Source of the DNA: Cellulosimicrobium cellulans
GTDB taxonomy: Bacteria; Actinomycetota; Actinomycetes; Actinomycetales; Cellulomonadaceae
Length of the DNA: 64,000 nt
NCBI RefSeq assembly: GCF_016907755.1
Contig: NZ_JAFBCN010000001.1
Coordinates: 2,046,001-2,110,000 of the forward strand
Direction of reading: 5' to 3'
In this document: positions 19,884-29,033 of the stretch, piece after piece
Layout of the letters: each line of letters starts with the position of its first letter
Numbering within the stretch: position 1 is the first letter of the stretch
The notes under the pieces: model-generated
Database searches by the model: none
What the model was told of the DNA's origin: nothing
Seen by the model: the letters and a program-made list of their open reading frames with translations, nothing else
Made by a program: the position numbers and the translations under genes

Positions 19884-20227
19884 GCACGCCGCCGGGAGAG
19901 GTGCCCTCGCCGCCGGTCCGGGACGAGGGCATGCAGCCGGAGCGCACGGCGCTCGCGTGGCAGCGGACGGTGCTCGGCGTCGTCGTGGGCGCGCTCCTGC
20001 TGGCCGGCGCGGGGCTCCGCTCGGGGTCGACGGTCACGGTCTGCGCGGCGGTCGCCGTCGGGGTGCTGGCGCTCGTCCCCGCCGTCCTGCGGCCCCCGAC
20101 CGGCGGGCTGCCCGGCGACGGGCGGCTGTACTCGTGGTCCTTCCTGGTGCGCGTCGCGAGCCTCGTCGTCGTGCTGGCCGTCGTGGGCGCCGTCTGGGCG
20201 CTCGGCCGGGCGCTGGGGGCGGCATGA
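19880..20227 (+). CDS. DUF202 membrane protein 2
   Basis: A 115-residue partner with the same core (MQPERTALAWQRTVLGVVVGALLL) and three predicted helices. It overlaps the first DUF202 gene and the following gene by 4 bases each, so the three are coupled. The two proteins may pair in the membrane; that is inference. Confidence 0.85.
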   Translation: MSTPPGEVPSPPVRDEGMQPERTALAWQRTVLGVVVGALLLAGAGLRSGSTVTVCAAVAVGVLALVPAVLRPPTGGLPGDGRLYSWSFLVRVASLVVVLAVVGAVWALGRALGAA

Positions 20228-21195
20228 ACCTCCGCGGCGGGCTCGGTGCGCTCCGCGTCACCGACCTCGTGCGGCTCGTGCCCGCGCGCGCGGTGCCGCA
20301 GCCGCCTCCCGGCGGCGTCTACCGGCCCGACGGCGGGACGGACCGGGCGCTCGACCTCGCCCGCCGCGCGGGCCACCCCGAGGGCCGGGTGCGCGCGCTC
20401 GCCGGCACGCTCGGTGCGCTCGATCCCAGGGCCCGGCACGCCGTCGTCGACCCGTTGGGCCGCGCGGCCCCCGGGCCGAGCGGCCCACGCGACCGCCGGG
20501 TCCGGCTGCTCGAGCTCGGCGGGGAGCCGGCGCGCCAGACCGACGCGACGACGTGCGGCTCGGCCGTGCTCGGGCTGCTCGCCGCGGCCGGCGACCCGGT
20601 GCTCGCGCTGTGGCTCGCCACGGGCCTGCGGCCGGGCGACGACCCCGGGCCGGGCGGCCGCTCCTGGCCGGGCGGTGCCGCGCGGTTCGCGGAGCTGCAG
20701 CGGGTGGTGAAGCGCCGCACCAACCACGCCGCCCTCGGCCCGTTGCCGTGGCCCGCGTCCCTCGGGACCCCGCCGTGGGGCGCCGCGCGGGCAGCGCGGC
20801 ACGCGGACGTGCGGTACGTCGAGCGCGTCGTCGCCGGAGAGCGGGACGACCCCGTGGTCCGGGCAGCCCTCGCCGCGGCCGAGCGCGGTGCGCCCGTGCC
20901 GCTCTTCACCGGCGGCGACCTCGCCCTCGGCGTCGCGACCGCCGTGCCGCGCCACGTCGTGCTGCTCACCGACGTCGACGCCGACGACGGCACCGTGTCC
21001 GGCGCTCGGGCGCGGCGCTGCCGGGTCTACGAGCCGTCGTCGGGCACGGTGCACGACCTGGACGCGGCGTCGCTGCTCGACGGCGCCCGGCGGCCCGCGG
21101 TGCGGAGCGCGCTCGGGGGCTGGCCGCACGTCTGCTGGGCGCTCCTGCCCGTCGTCGGCCGGGCTGGCGAGGCCCCGCACCCGGCGAGAGGATGA
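20224..21195 (+). CDS. Unknown protein with a C39-like papain-fold peptidase pattern
   Basis: A 323-residue protein without signal peptide or clear membrane helix. I recognise no named family, but the key residues of C39-like peptidases are in order: Gln105 and Cys111 in [20 protein letters not shown] (oxyanion Gln and nucleophile opening a helix), then His244 in [10 protein letters not shown] and an acidic residue in [14 protein letters not shown] (Glu270 where Asp/Asn is usual). This matches the His-strand/Asp-Pro-x-x-Gly layout of that fold. ATG at 20224 overlaps the DUF202 gene, so it may act with the membrane pair. Activity is inferred. Confidence 0.55.
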   Translation: MNLRGGLGALRVTDLVRLVPARAVPQPPPGGVYRPDGGTDRALDLARRAGHPEGRVRALAGTLGALDPRARHAVVDPLGRAAPGPSGPRDRRVRLLELGGEPARQTDATTCGSAVLGLLAAAGDPVLALWLATGLRPGDDPGPGGRSWPGGAARFAELQRVVKRRTNHAALGPLPWPASLGTPPWGAARAARHADVRYVERVVAGERDDPVVRAALAAAERGAPVPLFTGGDLALGVATAVPRHVVLLTDVDADDGTVSGARARRCRVYEPSSGTVHDLDAASLLDGARRPAVRSALGGWPHVCWALLPVVGRAGEAPHPARG

Positions 21196-21245
21196 AGAGA
21201 GCCGCCACGGCCGTGGTGCGCCGAGTCGTCAGGTGAGGAGTCGCG

Positions 21246-21485
21246 ATGAGCACCGTGCCCGGGAACGACGCGTGGCGGGACGCCGGCCTGGTCGAGCAGG
21301 ACGACGAGGTCGTGAGCCTGGTCGAGGAGTCGGAGGACGACGGCCCCGGCGTCGACGACGCCGAGCACGAGAGCGACGAGTACCGTCCGCGCACCGCGCG
21401 CCCCGACCTCGAGGGCGAGGCGAACGAGGCCGACGTCGTCGAGCAGGCGTCGGCCGTGCCGGGCGAGGAGGACGACTACGCCTGA
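21246..21485 (+). CDS. Small acidic protein of unknown function
   Basis: A 79-residue protein, rich in Glu and Asp (tracts such as [18 protein letters not shown] and EEDDYA at the end), no hydrophobic segment, probably disordered. A good ribosome-binding site (GAGGAG seven bases before the ATG) supports a real gene. It sits between the C39-like protein and add on the same strand. I do not recognise a family. Confidence 0.65.
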   Translation: MSTVPGNDAWRDAGLVEQDDEVVSLVEESEDDGPGVDDAEHESDEYRPRTARPDLEGEANEADVVEQASAVPGEEDDYA

Positions 21486-21547
21486 CCGGCCCGGGGAGCC
21501 CGGCCGTTCGGCGCGAGCGCAGGCGTACCGGCCGGTACCGTGAGCGC

Positions 21548-22690
21548 ATGACCACCGAGAACGCCCCCCTGACGGTCGACGTCATCCGCTCGCTGCCCAA
21601 GGTCGTGCTGCACGACCACCTCGACGGGGGACTGCGCCCCGCCACGATCCTCGAGCTCGCCGCCGACGTTGGGCACCAGCTCCCGGCGGGCGACGCCGAG
21701 TCACTCGGCGCCTGGTTCGCCGAGTCGGCCGACTCCGGCTCGCTCGTGCGCTACCTCGAGACGTTCGACCACACGATCGCCGTGATGCAGACGCGTGACG
21801 CGCTCGCGCGCGTGGCGCGCGAGGCGGTGCTCGACCTCGCACGGGACGGCGTCGTGTACGCCGAGCAGCGGTGGGCGCCCGAGCAGCACCTCCAGCGCGG
21901 GCTGACGCTCCAGGAGACCGTCGACGCCGTGCAGTCCGGCATCGAGCAGGGCGTCGCCGAGGCTGCCGCCGAGGGGCGGACCATCCGCGTGGGGCAGCTC
22001 GTCACCGCCATGCGCCACGCCGACCGCTGGCAGGAGATCGCCGAGCTCGCCGTCGCGAACCGCGCGAACGGCGTCGTCGGGTTCGACATCGCGGGTGCCG
22101 AGGACGGGTTCCCGCCCTCGCGCCACGCGGAGATCTGGCGCTACCTCGCCGACGAGAACTTCCCCGTGACGATCCACGCGGGCGAGGCCGCCGGTCCGGC
22201 GTCGATCGCCGAGGCCGTGCACCTGGGGCAGGCGAGCCGCATCGGCCACGGCGTGCGCATCGTCGAGGACATCACGTTCGACGCTGAGCACCCTCACCGG
22301 TTCCCGCACAGCGCCGAAGGCGAGTCCGGGACGGCCGCGCTCGGCCTCCTCGCGCACTGGGTGCGCGACCACCAGATCCCGCTCGAGCTGTGCCCGTCGT
22401 CGAACGTGCAGACCGGGGCCGCGACGTCGGTCGCGGCGCACCCGATCACGCGGCTCAAGGAGCTCGACTTCGCCGTCACGCTCAACACCGACAACCGCCT
22501 CATGTCGCGCACGACGATGACGCAGGAGATGGCGCTGCTCGTCGAGCACGCCGGGTGGACGATCGACGACCTCGCCGACGTGACGATGACCGCCGCGTGG
22601 AGCGCGTTCGTCCACCACGACGAGCGCCGCGCGCTCGTCGACGACGTGATCCTCCCGGGCTACCAGGAGGTCCAGGGCGCGCAGCTCTGA
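21548..22690 (+). CDS. add: Adenosine deaminase
   Basis: Zinc enzyme converting adenosine and deoxyadenosine to inosine forms. The 380-residue barrel shows HDHLDGG (His22, His24), ITIHAGEA-type [23 protein letters not shown] and NTDN near the C-terminus. The first motif and NTDN (instead of NTDD) are the form I recall for actinobacterial Add. Started at ATG 21548, 62 bases after the acidic gene. Inosine would pass to the purine nucleoside phosphorylase at 28182. A strong bidirectional terminator follows. Confidence 0.94.
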   Translation: MTTENAPLTVDVIRSLPKVVLHDHLDGGLRPATILELAADVGHQLPAGDAESLGAWFAESADSGSLVRYLETFDHTIAVMQTRDALARVAREAVLDLARDGVVYAEQRWAPEQHLQRGLTLQETVDAVQSGIEQGVAEAAAEGRTIRVGQLVTAMRHADRWQEIAELAVANRANGVVGFDIAGAEDGFPPSRHAEIWRYLADENFPVTIHAGEAAGPASIAEAVHLGQASRIGHGVRIVEDITFDAEHPHRFPHSAEGESGTAALGLLAHWVRDHQIPLELCPSSNVQTGAATSVAAHPITRLKELDFAVTLNTDNRLMSRTTMTQEMALLVEHAGWTIDDLADVTMTAAWSAFVHHDERRALVDDVILPGYQEVQGAQL

Positions 22691-22720
22691 CGGAACCTGC
22701 AGACCCTCCCGCGGGTTGCT

Positions 22721-22769
22721 GACACGACCGTGGTGCCGTGATCGTCGATCACGGCACCACGGTCGTGTC
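22721..22769. terminator. 49-nt perfect palindrome, bidirectional terminator
   Basis: 24 bases at 22721-22744 are the exact reverse complement of 22746-22769 around one central T. It lies in the 84-nt gap between the convergent add and aldehyde-dehydrogenase-like genes, so it can end transcription from both sides. The stem is unusually long and perfect. Confidence 0.85.
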
Positions 22770-22774
22770 GGGGG

Positions 22775-23707
22775 TCAGGCGCCCTTGGGGTGCCAGACCG
22801 TCTTGGTCTCGGTGAACGCGAGGATGCGCTGGGGGCGCGGGGCCTCGGTCCAGTCCGGCTCGGCGTCGTCTCCGCGGCGCCCGACGGCGGGGCGCAGGAC
22901 GCGCTTGACGGAGTCGGCCGCGGCGGCCTCGAGCTCGCCCCACGCGACGCCCTCGGCGCCGACGGCGCCGGCGAGGTCGATCGCGTTGACGTCGAGGTGC
23001 GACGCGAGCGGGGGAGCGAGCTCCTTCGTGAAGCCGGTGAGGACGTTCACGACGCCGCCCGGGACGTCCGACGTCGCGAGCACCTCGGACAGCGTGACGG
23101 CCGGGATCGGGCGCCGCTCGCTCGCGACGACGATCACGGCGTTGCCCGTGACGAGCGGCGGGGCGATCGTCGAGACGAGGCCGAGCAGCGACGAGCGCTG
23201 CGGCGCGAGGACCACGACGACACCCGTCGGCTCGGGGGACGACAGGTTGAAGTAGGGACCGGCGACCGGGTTGGCGGAGCCGGAGATCTGCGCGATCTTG
23301 TCCGTCCAGCCCGCGTACCAGACCCAGCGGTCGATCGCCTCGGAGACGGCGAGCTCGGCCTGCCGGGCCGTCAGGCCCTCGCCCGACTGGACCTCGGCGA
23401 CGAACTGCTCGCGGCGGCCCTCGAGCATCTCCGCGACGCGGTAGAGCACCTGCCCGCGGTTGTACGCCGTCGCGCCGGCCCACGTCGCCTGCGCGGCGCG
23501 CGCGGCGACGACCGCCTCGCGCGCGTCCTTGCGCGAGGCCTGGGCGACGTTCGCGAGGAACCGTCCCTTGGCGTCCGTCACCTCGTACGTGCGGCCCGAC
23601 TCGCTGCGGGGGAACTTCCCGCCGACGTAGAGCTTGTACGTCTTGCGCACCCCGAGGCGCTCGGGCGCCGTGCGGGTCGCGGTGGGCGCCTTCGTCGTGC
23701 GGGCCAT
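22775..23707 (-). CDS. Half-length aldehyde dehydrogenase paralogue lacking the catalytic domain
   Basis: A 310-residue ALDH-superfamily protein. Residues 25-245 align in order with the NAD-binding half of its neighbour: YVGGKFPRSESGRTYEVTD, YRVAEMLEGRREQF, VWYAGWTDK, PLVTGNAVIVVAS, VPGGVVNVLTG. After IDLAGAVG the Glu and Cys region (LELGGK, GQxC) is absent, and the protein ends with RILAFTETKTVWHPKG, which resembles the ALDH oligomerisation tail. PWNF is replaced by APQR. It overlaps the full enzyme by one base (TGATG). Catalysis seems impossible; a structural or regulatory partner is my inference. Confidence 0.8.
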   Translation of the reverse strand: MARTTKAPTATRTAPERLGVRKTYKLYVGGKFPRSESGRTYEVTDAKGRFLANVAQASRKDAREAVVAARAAQATWAGATAYNRGQVLYRVAEMLEGRREQFVAEVQSGEGLTARQAELAVSEAIDRWVWYAGWTDKIAQISGSANPVAGPYFNLSSPEPTGVVVVLAPQRSSLLGLVSTIAPPLVTGNAVIVVASERRPIPAVTLSEVLATSDVPGGVVNVLTGFTKELAPPLASHLDVNAIDLAGAVGAEGVAWGELEAAAADSVKRVLRPAVGRRGDDAEPDWTEAPRPQRILAFTETKTVWHPKGA

Positions 23708-25179
23708 CAGTAGGTGCTCCCCTCGATCAGGTAGGGCGCCAGGCCGTGCCGGCCGCCCTCGCGTCCGTAGCCCGACTCCTTGTAGCCGCCGAACGGGCTG
23801 GTCGGGTCGAACCGGTTGAAGGTGTTGGACCACACGACGCCCGCGCGGAGCTGGTCGGCCATCCAGAGGATGCGCGACCCCTTCTCGGTCCAGATCCCCG
23901 CCGACAGGCCGTACGGGGTGTTGTTCGCCTTGGCCACGGCCTCGGACGGCGTGCGGAACGTCAGGACGCTGAGCACGGGGCCGAAGATCTCCTCGCGCGC
24001 GATGCGGTGCGCGGCGGAGACGCCGGTGAAGAGCGTCGGGGCGAACCAGTAGCCCGACGACGGCAGCTCGCAGTCCGGGCTCCAGCGCGTCGCGCCCTCG
24101 GCCGTGCCCGCGTCGGTGAGCTCGGTGATGCGCGCGAGCTGCTGCGGCGAGTTGATCGCGCCGACGTCGGTGTTCTTGTCCATCGGGTCGCCGACACGCA
24201 GCGTGCCGAGGCGGGCCTTGAGCCGGTCCACGAGTTCCTCGGCGATCGACTCCTGGACGAGCAGGCGCGACCCGGCGCAGCACACCTGGCCCTGGTTGAA
24301 GAAGATGCCGTTGACGATGCCCTCGATCGCCTGGTCGATCGGGGCGTCGTCGAACACGATGTTCGCGGCCTTGCCGCCGAGCTCGAGCGTCGCGTGCTTG
24401 CGCGTGCCCGCGATCTCCTGGGCGATGCGCTTGCCGACCGGGGTCGAGCCGGTGAACGCGATCTTGTCGACGTCCGGGTGGTTGACCAGCGCGGAGCCCG
24501 TGGCGCGCGCGCCGGTGACGATGTTCACGACGCCGGGCGGCAGCTCGGCCTGGCGCAGCAGGTCCGCGAAGAGGAGCGCCGTGAGCGGCGTCGTCTCGGC
24601 GGGCTTGAGGACGACCGTGTTGCCCGTCGCGAGCGCGGGGGCGATCTTCCACGCGAGCATGAGCAGCGGGAAGTTCCACGGGATGACCTGTGCGGCGACG
24701 CCGTGCGGGCGCGGGTCGGGGCCGTAGCCCGCGTGCTCGAGCTTGTCGGCCCAGCCCGCGTAGTAGAAGAAGTGCGCGGCCGCCGTCGGGACGTCGACGT
24801 CGCGCGACTCGCGGATCGGCTTGCCGTTGTCGAGCGTCTCGAGGACCGCGAACTCGCGCGAGCGCTCGGCGAGCAGGCGCGCGATGCGGAACAGGTACTT
24901 GGCGCGCTCGCGGCCCGGCATGGGGCCCCACACCTTCTCCTGCGCGCGGCGCGCCGCGCGGACGGCGCGGTCGACGTCCTCCTCGGTCGCCTCCGCGACC
25001 TCAGCGAGGACCTCCTCGGTGGCGGGGTTGACGGTCTTGAACGAGCCCGAGTCCGACGCGGGCGTGAACTCGCCGTCGATGAACAGGCCGTACGACGACG
25101 CGATGTCGACGACGGCGCGCGACTCGGGGGCCGGCGCGTACTCGAACGGCGAGCCGGCCGTGCTGGCTGTGGTGGTCAT
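23707..25179 (-). CDS. NAD-dependent aldehyde dehydrogenase
   Basis: A 490-residue, complete ALDH. NAD-binding segment VIPWNFPLLMLAWKIAPALA, LKPAETTPLTA and GSTPVGKRI; general base Glu266 in LELGGK; nucleophile Cys300 in FFNQGQVCCAGS; EEIFGPVLS and SPFGGYKESGYGREGG near the end. It follows deoC by 18 bases, so its likely substrate is the acetaldehyde released by DeoC, oxidised to acetate; this is inferred from context. The half-length paralogue follows with a one-base overlap. Confidence 0.93.
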   Translation of the reverse strand: MTTTASTAGSPFEYAPAPESRAVVDIASSYGLFIDGEFTPASDSGSFKTVNPATEEVLAEVAEATEEDVDRAVRAARRAQEKVWGPMPGRERAKYLFRIARLLAERSREFAVLETLDNGKPIRESRDVDVPTAAAHFFYYAGWADKLEHAGYGPDPRPHGVAAQVIPWNFPLLMLAWKIAPALATGNTVVLKPAETTPLTALLFADLLRQAELPPGVVNIVTGARATGSALVNHPDVDKIAFTGSTPVGKRIAQEIAGTRKHATLELGGKAANIVFDDAPIDQAIEGIVNGIFFNQGQVCCAGSRLLVQESIAEELVDRLKARLGTLRVGDPMDKNTDVGAINSPQQLARITELTDAGTAEGATRWSPDCELPSSGYWFAPTLFTGVSAAHRIAREEIFGPVLSVLTFRTPSEAVAKANNTPYGLSAGIWTEKGSRILWMADQLRAGVVWSNTFNRFDPTSPFGGYKESGYGREGGRHGLAPYLIEGSTY

Positions 25180-25197
25180 GGTGTCCTTCAGTCCGGC

Positions 25198-26259
25198 TCA
25201 GTCGACGGTCACGTAGTCGGGGCCCCAGTAGGCACCCGTGGCGAGCTTGTTGCGCTGCATCAGCACGTCGTTGAGCAGCGACGACGCCCCGAACCGGAAC
25301 CAGTCCGGGTCGAGCCAGTCGCCGCCCGCGGTCTCGTTGACCGCGACGAGGTACTTGATCGCGTCCTTCGACGTGCGGATGCCGCCGGCGGGCTTGACCC
25401 CGATCGGGACGCCCGTGAGCGCCCGGAAGTCGCGCACGGCCTCGAGCATGACGATCGTCACCGGGAGCGTCGCGGCGGGGGAGATCTTGCCGGTGCTCGT
25501 CTTGATGAAGTCGGCGCCCGCGAGCATCGCGAGCCACGACGCGCGGCGCACGTTGTCGTACGTGGCGAGCTCGCCGGTCTCGAGGATGACCTTGAGGTGC
25601 GCGTGGTGCCCGTTCGCGCGGCACTCCTCGCGCACGGCGACGATGTCCTCGTAGACCTGGGAGTACCGGCCGGACAGGAACGCGCCGCGGTCGATGACCA
25701 TGTCGATCTCGTCCGCGCCGGCCTCGACGGCGTCACGCGTGTCCGCGAGGCGCACCGCGCGGCTCGCGCGCCCCGACGGGAACGCGGTCGAGACGGCGGC
25801 GACCTTGACGCCCGTCCCGGCGAGCGCCTCGACGGCGACGGGCACGAGGTCGTTGTACACGCACACGGCCGCGGCGGACGGGCACGTCGGGTCCGCCGGC
25901 TCGGGGCGCACGGCCTTCGCGGCGAGCGCGCGCACCTTGCCGGGCGTGTCCGCGCCCTCGAGCGTCGTGAGGTCGACCATGCGGATGATCGTGTCGAGCG
26001 CCCAGGCCTTGGACGTGGTCTTGATCGAGCGGGTGCCCAGGGCGGCCGCGCGGCCGTCGGCGCCCACCTTGTCCACCCCCGGCAGCCCGTGCAGGTAGCG
26101 GCGCCAGGCGGTGTCGTCGAGGAGGGCGGAACCCGTCACGGAGCGCGCGAGATCGGCGATCTCCGCGGCGGACCGGTCGGCCGATCCCGGGGTCGCCGGG
26201 GCCGTTCCGGCACCCGCCCGGCCGGTCTCGGCGACCGACGTCGGTGTCGTTGTGCTCAT
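25198..26259 (-). CDS. deoC: Deoxyribose-phosphate aldolase
   Basis: Splits 2-deoxyribose-5-phosphate into acetaldehyde and glyceraldehyde-3-phosphate. At 353 residues it is the long form with about 85 extra N-terminal residues. Catalytic set: Asp186 in GADEIDMVID, Lys223 in HLKVILE, Schiff-base Lys253 in FIKTSTGK, Lys289 in GVKPAGGIR. It stands between the phosphosugar mutase and the aldehyde dehydrogenase, completing deoxynucleoside breakdown. The ATG at 26259 is the only good start. Confidence 0.95.
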   Translation of the reverse strand: MSTTTPTSVAETGRAGAGTAPATPGSADRSAAEIADLARSVTGSALLDDTAWRRYLHGLPGVDKVGADGRAAALGTRSIKTTSKAWALDTIIRMVDLTTLEGADTPGKVRALAAKAVRPEPADPTCPSAAAVCVYNDLVPVAVEALAGTGVKVAAVSTAFPSGRASRAVRLADTRDAVEAGADEIDMVIDRGAFLSGRYSQVYEDIVAVREECRANGHHAHLKVILETGELATYDNVRRASWLAMLAGADFIKTSTGKISPAATLPVTIVMLEAVRDFRALTGVPIGVKPAGGIRTSKDAIKYLVAVNETAGGDWLDPDWFRFGASSLLNDVLMQRNKLATGAYWGPDYVTVD

Positions 26260-26329
26260 CGCCCCAGGTTACCCGTCGGTACGGCTCGCGTCGGGTCCGG
26301 TGGGTACCCGGTGCGAGCCGTACCGGGGG

Positions 26330-28180
26330 TCACAGACCGAGGGCGCGCTGCATGTCGGCCGTGACGCGGTCGAGGCGGTCGCGCGCGGCGGCTCGGGCCG
26401 CCGTGAGGTCGGCGTGCGAGGCGTCGGGGTCGACGGGCAGCACGACCTCGAGGTAGCACTTCACCTTGGGCTCGGTGCCGCTCGGCCGGACGATGACCCG
26501 CGTGCCGTCGGCGGTGAGGATGCGCACGCCGTCGGTGGGCGGCAGGCCGTCGAGACCGGCCGACAGGTCGGCGACGTCCGAGACGCCGGCGCCGGCGAGC
26601 GTGCGCGGGGGAGCGGCGCGCAGGTGCGTCATCGTCTCGCCGATGCGGTCGAGGTCGGTGAACCGCGCGGAGAGCTGGTCGCTCACGTGGAGGCCGTGCT
26701 GGCGTGCCAGGTCGTCGAGCGCGTCGACGAGCGACCGGCCCTCGGCCTTGAGCCGGTTCGCGAGCTGCGCGACGAGCAGCGCGGCGCTGATCCCGTCCTT
26801 GTCGCGCACGTGCGCGGGGTCGACGCAGTAGCCGAGCGCCTCCTCGTACCCGAAGACGAGCCCGTCGACGCGCGAGATCCACTTGAAGCCCGTGAGCGTC
26901 GTCGCGAAGCCGAGGCCGTGCGCGGCGGCGATCTTCCCCAGCAGGCGGGAGGACACGACCGAGCACGCGAGCACGCCTCCGGCCGCACCGGACGCCGCGA
27001 CGCGCCGCGCGACGTCGTCGCCGAGCAGCGCGCCGACCTCGTCGCCGTGCAGCATGCGCCACCCGTTGGAGCGGGCGGTCTCCGCGCCCTGGTACGTCCC
27101 GACGCGCGGGTCGAACACCGCGACCGCGCAGCGGTCGGCGTCGGGGTCGTTGGCGAGCACGACGTCGGCGCTCGCGTCCTGCGCGACGGCGAGCGCGAGG
27201 TCCATCGCGCCCGGCTCCTCGGGGTTGGGGAACGCGACGGACGGGAAGTCGGGGTTCGGGTCGAGCTGCTCCTCGACCGGCACGACGGTCGTGAAGCCCG
27301 CGTCGCGCAGGACGTGCGCCACCGTCTCGCCGCCCACGCCGTGCAGCGCCGTGGTGACGACCTTGAGCCGGCGGGGGGCGCCGTCGGACAGCGCGAGGAC
27401 CGAGCGGACGTACGCGCCGACGACCTCCCGGTCCAGGACGGTCCAGCCCCCGCTCGCACGCGGGACCGACCGCGCCGGTCCGACGGCCGCGATCGCGGCG
27501 GCGATCCGGGCGTCGTACGGCGGGACGATCTGGGCGCCCTGGCCGGAGTCCGTGACGACGCGCCCGCCGAGGTAGACCTTGTACCCGTTGTCCGCCGGCG
27601 GGTTGTGGCTCGCGGTCACCATGACTCCCGCGTCCGCGCCGAGGTGGCGCACCGCGAACGCGAGGACCGGCGTGGGCAGCGCCGAGGGCAGGACCAGGAC
27701 GTCCAGCCCGGCCGCCGTGAGCACGGCCGCGCTGTCGACCGCGAACGTGCGCGAGCGGTGCCGCGCGTCGAACCCGACGACGACGCGCGGCCGGGCCGCG
27801 CCGCCGGCGCCCGCGGGGCCGAGCGCGCCCCGCAGGTACGCCCCGAGCCCCGCCGCCGCGCGGATCACGACCGCGCGGTTCATGCGGTGCGGACCGGCGG
27901 CCATGCGCCCGCGGAGCCCGGCGGTCCCGAACTCGAGCGGCCCGGAGAACCGGTCCTGTAGCTCGGCGAGGGCGGCGGCGCGGACGTCGTGCTGGCGCGG
28001 GTCGGGCGAGTCGGCCAGGTCGAGCAGGTGCCGGAGCTCGTCCTGGTCGCCCGTGTCGACGTCGTCGTCGATCCACGCGGCCACGCGCTCGAGGAACGCG
28101 CCGCGGTCGGTCCCGGGGTCGAACGCCGGGTCGTCGGCGGCGTCCGCCGCACCCCGGTAGGCAGCAGTGCGGTCGGTCAT
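26330..28180 (-). CDS. Phosphosugar mutase (phosphopentomutase/phosphoglucomutase type)
   Basis: A 616-residue alpha-D-phosphohexomutase-superfamily enzyme. Phosphoserine loop TASHNPPADNGYK (Ser191), metal loop DPDADR at 345-350, sugar loop FGYEEALGYCVD and phosphate loop RPSGTEPK near the end. FGTAGLRGRM at 84-93 is characteristic of the bacterial PGM2-like group, whose members isomerise ribose- and deoxyribose-1-phosphate to 5-phosphate. Lying one base after the purine nucleoside phosphorylase and before deoC, it most probably acts as phosphopentomutase. Confidence 0.9.
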   Translation of the reverse strand: MTDRTAAYRGAADAADDPAFDPGTDRGAFLERVAAWIDDDVDTGDQDELRHLLDLADSPDPRQHDVRAAALAELQDRFSGPLEFGTAGLRGRMAAGPHRMNRAVVIRAAAGLGAYLRGALGPAGAGGAARPRVVVGFDARHRSRTFAVDSAAVLTAAGLDVLVLPSALPTPVLAFAVRHLGADAGVMVTASHNPPADNGYKVYLGGRVVTDSGQGAQIVPPYDARIAAAIAAVGPARSVPRASGGWTVLDREVVGAYVRSVLALSDGAPRRLKVVTTALHGVGGETVAHVLRDAGFTTVVPVEEQLDPNPDFPSVAFPNPEEPGAMDLALAVAQDASADVVLANDPDADRCAVAVFDPRVGTYQGAETARSNGWRMLHGDEVGALLGDDVARRVAASGAAGGVLACSVVSSRLLGKIAAAHGLGFATTLTGFKWISRVDGLVFGYEEALGYCVDPAHVRDKDGISAALLVAQLANRLKAEGRSLVDALDDLARQHGLHVSDQLSARFTDLDRIGETMTHLRAAPPRTLAGAGVSDVADLSAGLDGLPPTDGVRILTADGTRVIVRPSGTEPKVKCYLEVVLPVDPDASHADLTAARAAARDRLDRVTADMQRALGL

Positions 28181-28181
28181 G

Positions 28182-29033
28182 TCACACCAGCTTCGCGATG
28201 TCGGCCAGGAGTGCGCTGATCCGCGGTCCCGCGGCCTGGCCGGCCTCGATGACCTCGGCGTGGGAGAGCGGCGTCGGGCTGATCCCGGCGGCGAGGTTCG
28301 TCACGAGCGAGACGCCGAGCACATCCAGGCCGCAGTGGCGGGCCGCGATGGCCTCGAGCGTGGTCGACATGCCGACCAGGTCGGCGCCGAGGACCCCCGC
28401 CATCCGCACCTCGGCCGGGGTCTCGTAGTGCGGCCCGGGGAACTGCGCGTACACGCCCTCCGGGAGGCTCGGGTCGACGCGGTGCGCGAGCTCGCGCAGG
28501 CGCGGCGAGTAGACGTCCGTGAGGTCGACGAACGTCGGGCCCTCCAGCGGGCTGCGGGCCGTGAGGTTGATGTGGTCCGAGAGCAGCACGGGCGTGCCCG
28601 CGCCCCAGTCCCGGTTGAGGCCGCCGCACCCGTTGGTGAGGATCAGCGTCTCGGCGCCCGTGGCGGCGGCCGTGCGCACGCCGTGCACGACGGCGCGCAC
28701 GCCCTTGCCCTCGTACAGGTGCGTGCGCGAGCCGAGCACCAGCGCGTGCCGGACCGAGCCGTCGGCGCGCTCGACCCGGATCGACCGGGTCACCGACAGG
28801 TGCCCCGAGACCGCGGGCGCGGAGAAGCCGGGGATCTCGTGCGTCGGGATCTCCGCGACGACGTCGCCCAGGAGCTCCGCGGCGCCGCCCCACCCCGAGC
28901 CCAGCACGAGCGCCAGGTCGTGCCCGTCGACCCCCGTCGCCTGCGCGATGTGGTCGGCGGCGGCCCTCGCCACGAGGAACGGGTCGGTCGCGGGGTCGTC
29001 GAGCGGGGGTGTGCTCGCAGGCGTCGTCGTCAT
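28182..29033 (-). CDS. punA: Purine nucleoside phosphorylase (trimeric PNP type)
   Basis: Cleaves inosine, guanosine and their deoxy forms with phosphate. The 283-residue protein has LVLGSGWGG, FSAPAVSGH, GVRTAAATGAETLILTNGCGG, PGPHYETPAEVRM, DLVGMSTTLEAIAARH and SLVTNLAAG, the order typical of the mammalian-type trimeric PNP. Start set at ATG 29033 rather than 29120, because the extra residues are low-complexity and 283 is the family length. First gene of the punA-pgm-deoC-ALDH operon. Confidence 0.94.
   Translation of the reverse strand: MTTTPASTPPLDDPATDPFLVARAAADHIAQATGVDGHDLALVLGSGWGGAAELLGDVVAEIPTHEIPGFSAPAVSGHLSVTRSIRVERADGSVRHALVLGSRTHLYEGKGVRAVVHGVRTAAATGAETLILTNGCGGLNRDWGAGTPVLLSDHINLTARSPLEGPTFVDLTDVYSPRLRELAHRVDPSLPEGVYAQFPGPHYETPAEVRMAGVLGADLVGMSTTLEAIAARHCGLDVLGVSLVTNLAAGISPTPLSHAEVIEAGQAAGPRISALLADIAKLV

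Noticed and set aside
21192-21236. A 14-codon ORF ([14 protein letters not shown]) overlapping the end of the C39-like gene.
   Set aside because: Too short, overlapping, and without a ribosome-binding site; no support.
21548-22690. Adenosine deaminase with NTDN in place of the usual NTDD.
   Set aside because: I recall the same form in other actinobacterial Add proteins, so it is a lineage feature and not a defect.
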